Part shown: positions 45,144 to 53,680 of the stretch, piece after piece
Layout of the letters: each line of letters begins with the position of its first letter
Numbering within the stretch: the first letter of the stretch is position 1
Assembly: GCF_018131225.1 (NCBI RefSeq)
Contig: NZ_JAFCMM010000001.1
Location: 558,001-622,000, forward strand
Length of the DNA: 64,000 nt
Direction of reading: 5' to 3'
Source of the DNA: Bradyrhizobium sp. U87765 SZCCT0048
GTDB lineage: Bacteria; Pseudomonadota; Alphaproteobacteria; Rhizobiales; Xanthobacteraceae
The notes under the pieces: model-generated
Told to the model about the DNA's origin: nothing
The model's database searches: none
The model's input: the letters and a program-made list of their open reading frames with translations, nothing else
Position numbers and translations under genes: made by a program

Positions 45144-45954
45144 CGATCGAGACTCCTGTCGATACGCGATGCGAATGGGTGAATACCTCGAAGCCGTCGG
45201 CCCGGGCAATTGCACAAAGGGTTATATTCGCCGCCTCCGCCATCCGCACCGCCAGCGCGGTCGGCGCCGACACCGAGACGATCATCGAGGTTCCCAGCGC
45301 CGCTGACTTCTGCACCATCTCGACCGAGACGCGACTGGTCAGCAGCACGATCCCCTCGATCGCGGCGAGTGACTGGCGCGCGATCGTTCCGGCGAGCTTG
45401 TCCAGGGCATTGTGCCGACCGACATCCTCCCGCAGCGCAACAATGCCACGATCGGGATGCCAGAACGCCGCCGCATGCACGGCGCGCGTTTCCATGTTGA
45501 GCTTCTGCAGCGGCGCCAGGGCCTGCATCGCGGCCATGATCTGTGGCGGCGAGACCCGAATGCCATGACCGACGACGGCCGCAGGGCGCACCGCCTCGGC
45601 AATCGAGTCGATGCCGCACAACCCGCAGCCGGTGGGCCCGGCGATATGCCGCCGCCGCTCGCCGAGCCGCGTCGCCCGTGAGGTCTCCAGCCACATCCGG
45701 ACATCAATGCCGTCGTCGAGTTCGACGACCTCCAGCGAGGTGATGTCGTCCCTGGCGTCGATGATCCCTTCGGAGAGACTGAAGCCGACCGCGAAGTCTT
45801 CGAGGTCGGTCGGGGTCCCCATCATGACGGCATAGGTGCCGCCATCATAGGACAGCGCGATCGCGGTCTCCTCCGGGATCGCGCGATCGCCCGCGCTGAA
45901 GCCGCCATTGTCCCGCCAAATCCGTCGATGTGCGATATGAACAGGATCCGGCAA
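45133..45954 (-). CDS. fdhD: Formate dehydrogenase accessory sulfurtransferase FdhD
   Basis: Transfers sulfur from IscS to the bis-MGD cofactor of formate dehydrogenase (called FdsC in this operon type). 273 residues, with the sulfur-carrying pair Cys110-Gly-Leu-Cys113 in TGCGLCGIDS. Other family marks: ETAIALSYDGGTYAVMMGTPTDLEDFAVGFSLSEGI near the N-terminus, VGRHNALDKLAG and LTSRVSVEMVQKSAALG in the second half. It follows fdsA by a few bases and overlaps fdsD, as expected for a dedicated chaperone. Confidence 0.96.
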   Translation of the reverse strand: MPDPVHIAHRRIWRDNGGFSAGDRAIPEETAIALSYDGGTYAVMMGTPTDLEDFAVGFSLSEGIIDARDDITSLEVVELDDGIDVRMWLETSRATRLGERRRHIAGPTGCGLCGIDSIAEAVRPAAVVGHGIRVSPPQIMAAMQALAPLQKLNMETRAVHAAAFWHPDRGIVALREDVGRHNALDKLAGTIARQSLAAIEGIVLLTSRVSVEMVQKSAALGTSMIVSVSAPTALAVRMAEAANITLCAIARADGFEVFTHSHRVSTGVSIDVA

Positions 45955-45957
45955 GCT

Positions 45958-48834
45958 CTACTCCGCTGCTTCCATCGGGGCGATGCGGCGCGACTGCCGC
46001 GCCTGCTCGTCATAGGTCTTCTGCCAGTCGCTGGGGCCGTTGGACGGCCTGATTTGCACCGCGGTGACCTTGTATTCCGGACAGTTGGTTGCCCAGTCCG
46101 AGAACTCGGTGGTGACGACGTTGGCCTGCGTGTCCGGGTGGTGGAACGTGGTGTAGACGACGCCCGGCGCGACCCGCTCGGTGATCAGCGCACGCAGCGT
46201 CGTCTCGCCGGCGCGGCTGGTCAGCGTCACCCAGTCGCCATCGCGAACGCCGCGCTGCTCGGCGTCGTGGGGATGGATCTCGAGACGATCCTCCTCATGC
46301 CAGACCACGTTGGCGGTGCGGCGGGTCTGGGCCCCGACATTGTACTGGCTGAGAATGCGGCCAGTGGTCAGCAGCAGCGGGAAGCGCGGCCCCGTCCGCT
46401 CGTCGGTGGGAATATATTCGGTGATGACGAACTTGCCCTTGCCGCGCACGAAACCGCCGATGTGCATCACGGGCGTGCCTTCGGGGGCTTTCTCGTTGCA
46501 GGGCCACTGCACCGATCCCAGCTCGTCGAGCTTGGCATAGGACACGCCGGTGAAGGTCGGCGTCAGCGCCGCGATCTCGTCCATGATCTGCGAAGGATGC
46601 TCATAGTGCATCTCGTAACCCATCGCCTTGGCCAGAGCGATCGTGACTTCCCAGTCCTCCATGCCGTTGCGTGGCGACATCACCTTTCGCACCCGCTGGA
46701 TCCGGCGTTCCGCATTGGTAAAGGTACCGTTCTTTTCCAGGAAGGTCGAGCCCGGCAGGAACACGTGTGCGTAATTCGCCGTCTCGTTCAGGAAGAGGTC
46801 GTGAACGATGACGCACTCCATGGCGGCAAGGCCGGCGGCGACATGTTTGGTGTTGGGATCGGACTGCAGGATGTCCTCGCCCTGCACGTAGAGCGCCTTG
46901 AAGCTGCCGTCGACGGCGGCATCCAGCATGTTCGGGATGCGCAGGCCCGGCTCGTTATTGAGCTTGACGCCCCACAGCGATTCAAAGGTCTCACGCACGG
47001 CATCCGTGGAGATGTGGCGGTAGCCCGGCAGTTCGTGCGGGAACGAACCCATGTCGCAGGAGCCCTGCACATTGTTCTGGCCGCGCAGCGGATTGACGCC
47101 GACGCCCGGACGGCCAATGTTGCCGGTCGCCATCGCCAGATTGGCGATCGCCATCACCGTGGTCGAGCCCTGGCTGTGCTCGGTGACGCCGAGACCATAG
47201 TAGATCGCGCCGTTGCCGCCGGTGGCGAACAGCCGCGCGGCGCCGCGCAGCGCGATGGGATCGACGCCGGTCGCGAGCGCGGTGGCCTCCGGGCTGTTCT
47301 GCGGCAGCGACACGAATGCCGCCCAGTCCTCGAACTCACTCCAGTCGCAGCGCTCGCGCACGAAAGGCTCGTCGACGAGGCCCTCGGTGACGATGACATG
47401 GGCCAGCGCGGTGAGCACGGCAACGTTGGTGCCGGGCATCAGCGGCAAATGATAAGCCGCTTCGATATGGGGCGAGCGCACGAGATCGGTGCGGCGCGGA
47501 TCGATCACGATCAGTTTCGCGCCCTGGCGCAGCCGCTTCTTGAGCCGTGAGCCGAACACCGGATGGCCGTCGGTCGGGTTGGCGCCGATCACGATGACCA
47601 CGTCGGTCTGCTCGACGGAGTCGAAGTCCTGGGTGCCGGCCGAGGTGCCGAACGCCTGCGACAGGCCATAGCCGGTGGGCGAATGGCAGACGCGGGCACA
47701 GGTGTCGACATTGTTGTTGCCGAAGCCGGCGCGGATCAGCTTCTGCACCAGATAGGTCTCTTCGTTGGTGCAGCGCGACGAGGTGATGCCGCCGACCGAG
47801 TCCCGGCCGTAGGTCTTCTGGATGCGGGCGAACTCGGACGCGGCGTAGCTGAACGCCTCCTCCCAGCTCACCTCCTGCCAGGGATCGCTGATGGCCTTGC
47901 GGATCATGGGTTTCAGGATGCGCTCGCGATGCGTGGCATAGCCCCAGGCGAAGCGCCCCTTGACGCAGGAGTGGCCACGGTTGGCCTTGCCGTCCTTGTA
48001 GGGCACCATGCGCACCACTTCCTCGCCGCGCATCTCGGCCTTGAAGGTACAGCCGACGCCGCAATAGGCGCAGGTGGTGACTTCGGAATGCTCGGGCTGG
48101 CCGATCTCGATCACCGACTTCTCGGTCAGCGTCGCGGTCGGGCATGCCTGGACGCAGGCGCCGCACGACACGCACTCGGAGCCGAGGAAGCTCTCGCTCA
48201 TGCCCGGCGACACGCGGCTGTCGAAGCCGCGGCCGGCGATGGTCAGCGCGAAGGTGCCCTGCACTTCTTCACAGGCCCGCACGCAGCGCGAGCACACGAT
48301 GCACTTCGACGGATCGTAGGTGAAGTACGGGTTGGACTCGTCCTTGGGCAACCAGTTGGCGTTGTCCTCGCCATGACAAGTGGCGGACACGTGGTTCTCG
48401 CCGTCATAGCCATAGCGCACATCGCGCAGGCCGACCGCGCCCGCCATGTCCTGCAGTTCGCAATCGCCGTTGGCGGCGCAGGTCAGGCAGTCGAGCGGAT
48501 GGTCGGAGATGTAGAGCTCCATCACCCCCTTGCGCAGCTGCTTGAGCCGCTCGGTCTGGGTCTTGACCACGAGGCCCTCGGTGGCCGGCGTGGTGCAGGA
48601 CGCCGGCGTGCCGGCGCGGCCCTCGATCTCCACCAGGCACAGGCGGCAGGAACCGAAGGCATCGACCATGTCGGTGGCGCAGAGCTTGGGAATCTGCGTG
48701 CCCGACTCCATCGCCGCCCGCATGATCGAGGTGCCCTCGGGCACCGTGACCTGGCGGCCATCGATGGTCAGGGTCAAGGTCTTCTCGGCTTTGGACCGCG
48801 GCGTGCCGTAATCGATCTCATGCACCAGCGACAT
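45958..48834 (-). CDS. fdsA: NAD-dependent formate dehydrogenase alpha (catalytic) subunit
   Basis: Molybdenum (or tungsten) subunit of 958 residues oxidising formate to CO2. N-terminal [2Fe-2S] ferredoxin domain (Cys52, Cys63, Cys66, Cys80), the His/Cys [4Fe-4S] ligand set (HPLDCLTCAANGDCELQ), two ferredoxin-type [4Fe-4S] clusters (CIVCSRCVRAC and CVSCGACVQACP), then a Cys-x2-Cys cluster CAYCGVGC of the catalytic domain. The metal-binding residue is Cys383 in VDTCARVCHSPTGYG, followed by His384, so it is a Cys enzyme, not a selenoenzyme. C-terminal molybdopterin-binding domain ends near EYKVTAVQIRPSNGPSDW. Thirteen bases from fdsB. Confidence 0.97.
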   Translation of the reverse strand: MSLVHEIDYGTPRSKAEKTLTLTIDGRQVTVPEGTSIMRAAMESGTQIPKLCATDMVDAFGSCRLCLVEIEGRAGTPASCTTPATEGLVVKTQTERLKQLRKGVMELYISDHPLDCLTCAANGDCELQDMAGAVGLRDVRYGYDGENHVSATCHGEDNANWLPKDESNPYFTYDPSKCIVCSRCVRACEEVQGTFALTIAGRGFDSRVSPGMSESFLGSECVSCGACVQACPTATLTEKSVIEIGQPEHSEVTTCAYCGVGCTFKAEMRGEEVVRMVPYKDGKANRGHSCVKGRFAWGYATHRERILKPMIRKAISDPWQEVSWEEAFSYAASEFARIQKTYGRDSVGGITSSRCTNEETYLVQKLIRAGFGNNNVDTCARVCHSPTGYGLSQAFGTSAGTQDFDSVEQTDVVIVIGANPTDGHPVFGSRLKKRLRQGAKLIVIDPRRTDLVRSPHIEAAYHLPLMPGTNVAVLTALAHVIVTEGLVDEPFVRERCDWSEFEDWAAFVSLPQNSPEATALATGVDPIALRGAARLFATGGNGAIYYGLGVTEHSQGSTTVMAIANLAMATGNIGRPGVGVNPLRGQNNVQGSCDMGSFPHELPGYRHISTDAVRETFESLWGVKLNNEPGLRIPNMLDAAVDGSFKALYVQGEDILQSDPNTKHVAAGLAAMECVIVHDLFLNETANYAHVFLPGSTFLEKNGTFTNAERRIQRVRKVMSPRNGMEDWEVTIALAKAMGYEMHYEHPSQIMDEIAALTPTFTGVSYAKLDELGSVQWPCNEKAPEGTPVMHIGGFVRGKGKFVITEYIPTDERTGPRFPLLLTTGRILSQYNVGAQTRRTANVVWHEEDRLEIHPHDAEQRGVRDGDWVTLTSRAGETTLRALITERVAPGVVYTTFHHPDTQANVVTTEFSDWATNCPEYKVTAVQIRPSNGPSDWQKTYDEQARQSRRIAPMEAAE

Positions 48835-48846
48835 GACGTGCCTTCC

Positions 48847-50403
48847 TCATTCCGCGGCCTGCAGCGGCTGAACCGCGGGGCCAAAGTCCTCGGGGAAATG
48901 CTTGAGCGCGCTCATCACCGGATACGGCGTGAAGCCGCCGAGCGCGCACAGCGAGCCGAATTTCATGGTGTTGCAGAGGTCGGTCAGCACCGTCAGGTTG
49001 GCGGCGACGTTGTGACCGGCGCGGATCTTGTCGACGGTCTCGACGCCCCTGGTCGAGCCGATGCGGCAGGGCGTGCACTTGCCGCAGGACTCGATGGCGC
49101 AGAATTCCATGGCAAAGCGCGCCTGCTTCGCCATGTCGACGCTGTCATCGAACACCACGATACCGCCATGACCGATGAGGCCGTCGCGGGCGGCGAACGC
49201 CTCGTAGTCGAACGGCGTATCGAACAGCGCGCGCGGAAAGTAAGCGCCAAGCGGGCCACCGACCTGGACCGCACGCACCGGCCGTCCCGTGGCGGTGCCG
49301 CCGCCGATGTCGTCGATCAACTCGCCGAGCGTGACGCCGAACGCGGTCTCGAACAGGCCGCCATGGCGGATGTTGCCGGCGAGCTGGATCGGCATGGTGC
49401 CGCGCGAGCGGCCCATGCCGTAGTCGGCATAGGCCTTGGCGCCTTCGGCCAGAACGAACGGCACCGCTGTGAACGACAGCACGTTGTTGATCACCGTCGG
49501 CTTGCCGAACAGGCCCTTGTGGGCCGGCAGCGGCGGCTTGGCGCGCACGAGGCCGCGCTTGCCCTCGAGGCTCTCCAGCAGCGAGGTCTCCTCGCCGCAG
49601 ACATAGGCGCCAGCGCCCGTGCGCACCTCGATGTCGAAAGCATGGGCCGAGCCGGCGACGGAATCGCCGAGCATGCCGCCCTGGCGCGCGGCGACGATCG
49701 CCGCCTCCATCGCCGCGATCGCGTGCGGGTATTCGGAGCGGATGTAGATGAAGCCCTTGGTGGCGCCGACAGCGATGCCGGCGATGGTCATGCCTTCAAT
49801 GAGCAGGAAGGGATCGCCTTCCATGATCATGCGGTCGGCGAACGTGCCGGAGTCGCCCTCGTCGGCATTGCAGACGACGTACTTCTGCGGCCCGGCCGCT
49901 TCCGCCACGGTCCGCCACTTGATCCCGGTGGGGAAGCCTGCGCCGCCGCGGCCGCGCAGGCCGGACGCCAAGACCTCGGCGACGATGCCGGCGCCATCGA
50001 GCGCCAGGGCTTTCGTGAGCCCCTTGTAACCACCATGGGCACGATAATCGTCGAGCGAGCGCGGATCGACGACGCCGCAGCGCGCGAAGGTCAGGCGGGT
50101 CTGGCGCTTGAGCCAGGGAATGTCGTCGGTCAGCCCCTGGCGCAGCGGATGGGCGCCATCGGCGGCGAGCGCGTCGACCAACGCCGGCACATCGGCGGCG
50201 ATCACCGGCCCGTAGGCGACCCGCCCGGCCGGCGTCGCCACCTCGACCAGCGGCTCCAGCCAGCACAGGCCGCGCGAGCCGGTGCGGACGAGATCGAGGG
50301 CAAGGCCGCGACTTTCAGCCGCACGGACAAGGGCGTCCGCGACGCCGTCGGCGCCGACGGCCACGGAGGCCGCATCGCGGGACAGGAAAATCCTGAGGCT
50401 CAT
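48847..50403 (-). CDS. fdsB: NAD-dependent formate dehydrogenase beta subunit
   Basis: Diaphorase subunit (NuoF/HoxF-like), 518 residues, which binds FMN, NAD and one [4Fe-4S] cluster and passes electrons to NAD+. A thioredoxin-like N-terminal part (about 1-100) precedes the flavin domain with GLRGRGGAGFPTGIKW (near 160), CNADEGDSGTFADR, and GAYVCGEETSLLESLEGKRG. The iron-sulfur motif is ESCGKCTPCRIGSTRG with the fourth Cys in DLCNTMKFGSLCALGG. ATG 50403 overlaps the fdsG stop (ATGA); the longer frame to 50631 lies antisense to fdsG. Operon partner of fdsG and fdsA. Confidence 0.96.
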   Translation of the reverse strand: MSLRIFLSRDAASVAVGADGVADALVRAAESRGLALDLVRTGSRGLCWLEPLVEVATPAGRVAYGPVIAADVPALVDALAADGAHPLRQGLTDDIPWLKRQTRLTFARCGVVDPRSLDDYRAHGGYKGLTKALALDGAGIVAEVLASGLRGRGGAGFPTGIKWRTVAEAAGPQKYVVCNADEGDSGTFADRMIMEGDPFLLIEGMTIAGIAVGATKGFIYIRSEYPHAIAAMEAAIVAARQGGMLGDSVAGSAHAFDIEVRTGAGAYVCGEETSLLESLEGKRGLVRAKPPLPAHKGLFGKPTVINNVLSFTAVPFVLAEGAKAYADYGMGRSRGTMPIQLAGNIRHGGLFETAFGVTLGELIDDIGGGTATGRPVRAVQVGGPLGAYFPRALFDTPFDYEAFAARDGLIGHGGIVVFDDSVDMAKQARFAMEFCAIESCGKCTPCRIGSTRGVETVDKIRAGHNVAANLTVLTDLCNTMKFGSLCALGGFTPYPVMSALKHFPEDFGPAVQPLQAAE

Positions 50404-50930
50404 GACCGCGTCTCCGCCAGCAGCGCATCGAGGCGCGCTTCGTCCAGCCGGCCAATGAGGCGGCCGTCGATCATCGCCGACGGCGCCACCGCGCACAGGC
50501 CGAGGCAGTAGATATGCTCCAGCGTCACGCGGCGGTCGCCCGTGGTTTCGCCCATCTTCACGCCGAGCTTCTTCTCGGCGCAGGCGGCGAGATGATCGGC
50601 GCCCATGGCCTGACAGGCCTCCGCGCCGCACAGTTTGACGACATGGCGGCCGGCCGGAGCGCGGCGGAAATCATGGTAAAAGGTGGCGACGCCATGGACC
50701 TCGGCGCGGGACAGGTTGAGCGCCTCCGCGACCAGCGGGATAGCCGCCTCGGGCACGTGACCGAACGCCTCCTGCAGGGCATGGAGGATGGGCAGGGTCG
50801 GCCCGTCGAGATGCCGGTGCCCGGCGATGATCTCACGCGCGCGCTCCTCGCTCCAGGGCTCGTTCCAAGGCTCGCTTAAAGGTTCCGCCCTGCCGCCAAA
50901 CGACTGCTGAAGTCCCATCCGCGCATCCAC
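50400..50930 (-). CDS. fdsG: NAD-dependent formate dehydrogenase gamma subunit
   Basis: NuoE-like [2Fe-2S] subunit of 176 residues and first gene of the operon. Fold start: LPILHALQEAFGHVPEAAIPLVAEALNLSRAEVHGVATFYHDFR. Cluster ligands are the Cys pairs in KLCGAEACQAMG and YCLGLCAVAPSAM. It shuttles electrons between FdsA and FdsB. Translation starts at 50930 or at the inner ATG 50918 (MGLQQSFGG); stop overlaps fdsB start. The promoter region upstream (50931-51169) contains three TTGATC-like motifs. Confidence 0.95.
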   Translation of the reverse strand: MDARMGLQQSFGGRAEPLSEPWNEPWSEERAREIIAGHRHLDGPTLPILHALQEAFGHVPEAAIPLVAEALNLSRAEVHGVATFYHDFRRAPAGRHVVKLCGAEACQAMGADHLAACAEKKLGVKMGETTGDRRVTLEHIYCLGLCAVAPSAMIDGRLIGRLDEARLDALLAETRS

Positions 50931-51169
50931 CCGGCTTGATCAAGTTGGGACGGACGCTGAATAAAAACCTGGAATCGATCAAGGGCGCGGGTCTTATGCT
51001 GCGATAGCAAAACCCGATCAATCTGCGCGGATTGAGAGGCTTTTTGCGTTAACGAACTGCGGTAAGGCACCCCTTCCGCGGTGGGAGGCCAGCGCCGATG
51101 GACATGGACCCATCGCGCTCCATGGCAGGCAACGTCAATTGATGCACTGTCGCCGCAATTGCGGCTGCA
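50931..51169. promoter_or_regulatory. fds operon upstream region with TTGATC motifs
   Basis: Read toward fdsG on the minus strand, the region holds ATTGATCG, CTTGATCG and CTTGATCAAG at irregular spacing. The last is a perfect 10-bp palindrome near 50940 (aacttgatcaagcc). A palindrome GCCGCAATTGCGGC sits at 51152-51165, just after the solute-binding gene's stop. Likely promoter and end of the previous operon. No consensus regulator can be named. Confidence 0.4.
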
Positions 51170-52372
51170 CTATTCCGAGCTCGCGTCGAGGATTTCACCG
51201 AACTGCTCCCAGCCCGTACCCGTCCAGCGCTGAAGCTGCAGCTGGGTCCAGATCATGTTGTTGGTCGGGCTGGTGTTGATCCGGACACCGGGCAGCGCCG
51301 TCGGGAGCGCAAGGCTCTTCAGCGATTTCGCCTGCTTGATAATGTTATCGCGCGAGAGGTCATCGCCGCATTGCTTGAGGATCTGCTCCAGCACCATGCC
51401 CTGCTGGTATCCGGTGAGATAGCTCGTATTGGTGATATCGGAGCCGGCCAAATACTTGTCGAAGAAGGCGCGATAGGCCCTTATTCCCTCGTCGCCCAGC
51501 CATTTCTGGTCGATCGGATCCTTGTTCGAGGTGCCGACGATCACGCCGACAGAGTTTTCCAGGCCCGCGGGGCTCAGCGTGCCGGCGATCGTCGACGAGG
51601 GGAAGTTGATCAGGACCGTCGGCTTCCACCCACTCTCGGCCGCGCGCCGGATCGCCTGCGCGGCGAACTTCGGCGTACCCGCGATGAACAGCGCCTGCGC
51701 GCCTGAGCTCTTCAGCGTGAGCACCTGCGAATCGACGGTCGGTTCCGTCACCTCGTAACTCGCGGTGACCACGCGCTTGTCGAAGTCGGCGCCCAGCACC
51801 GCCTTGAACGCGTTGACGTAGTCGCGGCCGAGATCGTCGTTCTGGAACAGAATGGCGTATTTCGCCGCCGGCAGCGCCCGCATCAGGTATTTGGCGTAGA
51901 TCCTTCCCTCCGTGTCGTAACTGACAAGTCCCGTGGTCGTGAGGGGATAATCCCTGACGTTGGTGAACTTGCTCGCACCGGTCACGACCGCGATCGTCGG
52001 CACACGTTTCGCCGCGAGATATTTCGCCACGGCCGAGTTTCCCGCGGTGCCGAGCTGGCTGAACAGGAAGGCGACCTCGTCGCTCTCCACCAGCTTGCGC
52101 GCATGCTCGAAGCTCTTGGTCGGGTTATACCCGTCGTCCAGCATGACATAATCGATCTTGCGGCCGTTGATGCCGCCGTGATCGTTGATCGACTGCACGT
52201 AGGCACGCACGCCCTGCCCGACCTGGCCGATCGCGGAGGCCGGTCCACTCAGGGGGAAAATGCCACCGATCTTGACGCTCGTCGCCGTGACGCCGGGCAT
52301 ATCGCCCGCCCAGCAGGGCCCTGACATCGCAGCCAGCAGTGCGCCGGCCAATCCCATGCGCCGAAAATCCAT
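51170..52372 (-). CDS. ABC transporter substrate-binding protein (branched-chain amino acid/LivK type), orphan
   Basis: Periplasmic binding protein of 400 residues with a Sec signal peptide (MDFRRMGLAGALLAAMSGPCWAG). The mature part starts TATSVKIGGIFPLSGPASAIGQVGQGVRAYVQSINDHGGINGRKIDYVMLDDGYNPTKSFEHARKLVESDEVAFLFSQLGTAGN, the hallmark of LivK-like proteins that bind amino acids, amides or aromatic acids. No permease or ATPase gene is near. It is the last gene of the catabolic cluster (73 bases after the alcohol dehydrogenase), so it may capture that pathway's substrate and use a transporter encoded elsewhere. Confidence 0.9.
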   Translation of the reverse strand: MDFRRMGLAGALLAAMSGPCWAGDMPGVTATSVKIGGIFPLSGPASAIGQVGQGVRAYVQSINDHGGINGRKIDYVMLDDGYNPTKSFEHARKLVESDEVAFLFSQLGTAGNSAVAKYLAAKRVPTIAVVTGASKFTNVRDYPLTTTGLVSYDTEGRIYAKYLMRALPAAKYAILFQNDDLGRDYVNAFKAVLGADFDKRVVTASYEVTEPTVDSQVLTLKSSGAQALFIAGTPKFAAQAIRRAAESGWKPTVLINFPSSTIAGTLSPAGLENSVGVIVGTSNKDPIDQKWLGDEGIRAYRAFFDKYLAGSDITNTSYLTGYQQGMVLEQILKQCGDDLSRDNIIKQAKSLKSLALPTALPGVRINTSPTNNMIWTQLQLQRWTGTGWEQFGEILDASSE

Positions 52373-52445
52373 CTGTTCCTCCGTTGTTTCTTGTGCGAAG
52401 TCGGGCGCGAGTCCGGCCTCGATGTCAGGCGGAATCCCCGGCGCG

Positions 52446-53606
52446 TCAGCGCGCCATTTCCAGGATCTTGACGATGTCGCCGGGCTCGCGGATCGGCTGC
52501 GGGTTGGCCCGCGTGAAGATCGACAACATGGCGTTGCGGCTGATCAGCTCGAAGCGGTCCTCGGTCACGCCGACGTCGGCGAGACTCCCGGGCAGACCGA
52601 GCTCCGCGACGAACGCCGCGAACGCGTCGCCGGCATCTTGCCCCGGCGCGCCGAGCGCCGCGGCGATCGCGGTCTGAGCCGCCGGTGTCGCGGGGCGGTT
52701 GTAATGCAGGACGCTCGGCATCATCACCGCCGTGCAGAAATAGTGCGGGACGTCGCAGGTGCCGCCGAGAACATGGCCGATGGCGTGGCTTGCCCCCATC
52801 GGGACGCGCGACTGCAGACCGAATGCCGACAGCCACGAGCCCAGCTGGCAGCTCAGCCGCGCGTCCTCGTCGTCCGGATTCGTACGCGTGCGCAGCAGGC
52901 CGTCGTGGAGATAGCGCAGTCCCTGCTGACACACGGCGTCGACCAGCACGTTGGGGCGGCTCGAGCAGATCGCCTCGATGCCGTGATCCATCGCCCGCGT
53001 TCCGGAGCCGAGCCAGAGCTTCTCCGGTGTATGGCGCGTGATCGCGGGATCGAGGATGATGCTGCGCGGCATCATCAGCGGGTGATTGAAGATCTGCTTC
53101 AATTTGCGCCTGGTGTCGGTGACCAGCGCACCCGAGTTGTATTCGCCGCCCGACAGCGTGCTGGGAATAGCGATCATCCGCACCTTCGGGTTGCGGAAGG
53201 CGCCGAAGCGTCGTTCCGGCGTGGTTTCGAAGCCGTCGAGCCCTTCCGGGGCGAAGATCTCGTGCTCCATGCACATCAGCACGATCTTCGCCGCGTCGAC
53301 CACCGAGCCGCCGCCAATGGCGACCACGAGATCGGTCTTCGCCTCGCTGGCCTGTCGCGCGATTTGCACCACCACGTCGCGAGTCGTGTGTTGCGGAACG
53401 CCGTCGAACGTCGCGGCATGGCGATCGCCGAGCGCCTTGCGGATCTTTTCGATCTCGTCGGTCGTCGTGTTCAGCGTGCGGCTGGCAATCAGGTAGACGC
53501 GCGTTGCGCCGAGTCGTTCGGCCTCCTCGCACAAGGCTTCGGCCGCCGGCCGGCCGTAGATCACGGATTCCATGGTGGGGTATTGATGGCTGCCGATGAC
53601 GCCCAT
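52446..53606 (-). CDS. Iron-containing alcohol dehydrogenase (maleylacetate reductase-like)
   Basis: Group III dehydrogenase of 386 residues using Fe2+ or none. NAD-binding region DLVVAIGGGSVVDAAKIVLM near 95, then IAIPSTLSGGEYNSGALVTD; metal-ligand area IILDPAITRHTPEKLWLGSGTRAMDHGIEAICSSR with Asp and His, and GASHAIGHVLGGTCDVPHYF later. The PSTLSGGEYNSGALVTD part resembles maleylacetate reductases, though generic alcohol dehydrogenases share it. Sits in a run of CoA-metabolism genes; it could reduce or oxidise a pathway intermediate. Confidence 0.88.
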   Translation of the reverse strand: MGVIGSHQYPTMESVIYGRPAAEALCEEAERLGATRVYLIASRTLNTTTDEIEKIRKALGDRHAATFDGVPQHTTRDVVVQIARQASEAKTDLVVAIGGGSVVDAAKIVLMCMEHEIFAPEGLDGFETTPERRFGAFRNPKVRMIAIPSTLSGGEYNSGALVTDTRRKLKQIFNHPLMMPRSIILDPAITRHTPEKLWLGSGTRAMDHGIEAICSSRPNVLVDAVCQQGLRYLHDGLLRTRTNPDDEDARLSCQLGSWLSAFGLQSRVPMGASHAIGHVLGGTCDVPHYFCTAVMMPSVLHYNRPATPAAQTAIAAALGAPGQDAGDAFAAFVAELGLPGSLADVGVTEDRFELISRNAMLSIFTRANPQPIREPGDIVKILEMAR

Positions 53607-53680
53607 GCTTTTCGCTCCCTCGATCCATTCGTGAACAATTCGGCCGTCACGCCGGCGGCTTGGAGACGTCGGTGTCTCCG

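Noticed and set aside
46181..48175. Long plus-strand frames over fdsA
   Set aside because: Antisense shadow of a clearly coding gene; no ribosome site or domain.
45958..48834. Possible selenocysteine formate dehydrogenase
   Set aside because: The position homologous to Sec140 of FdhF is encoded as Cys383 (CARVCHSPT); no in-frame TGA is read through.
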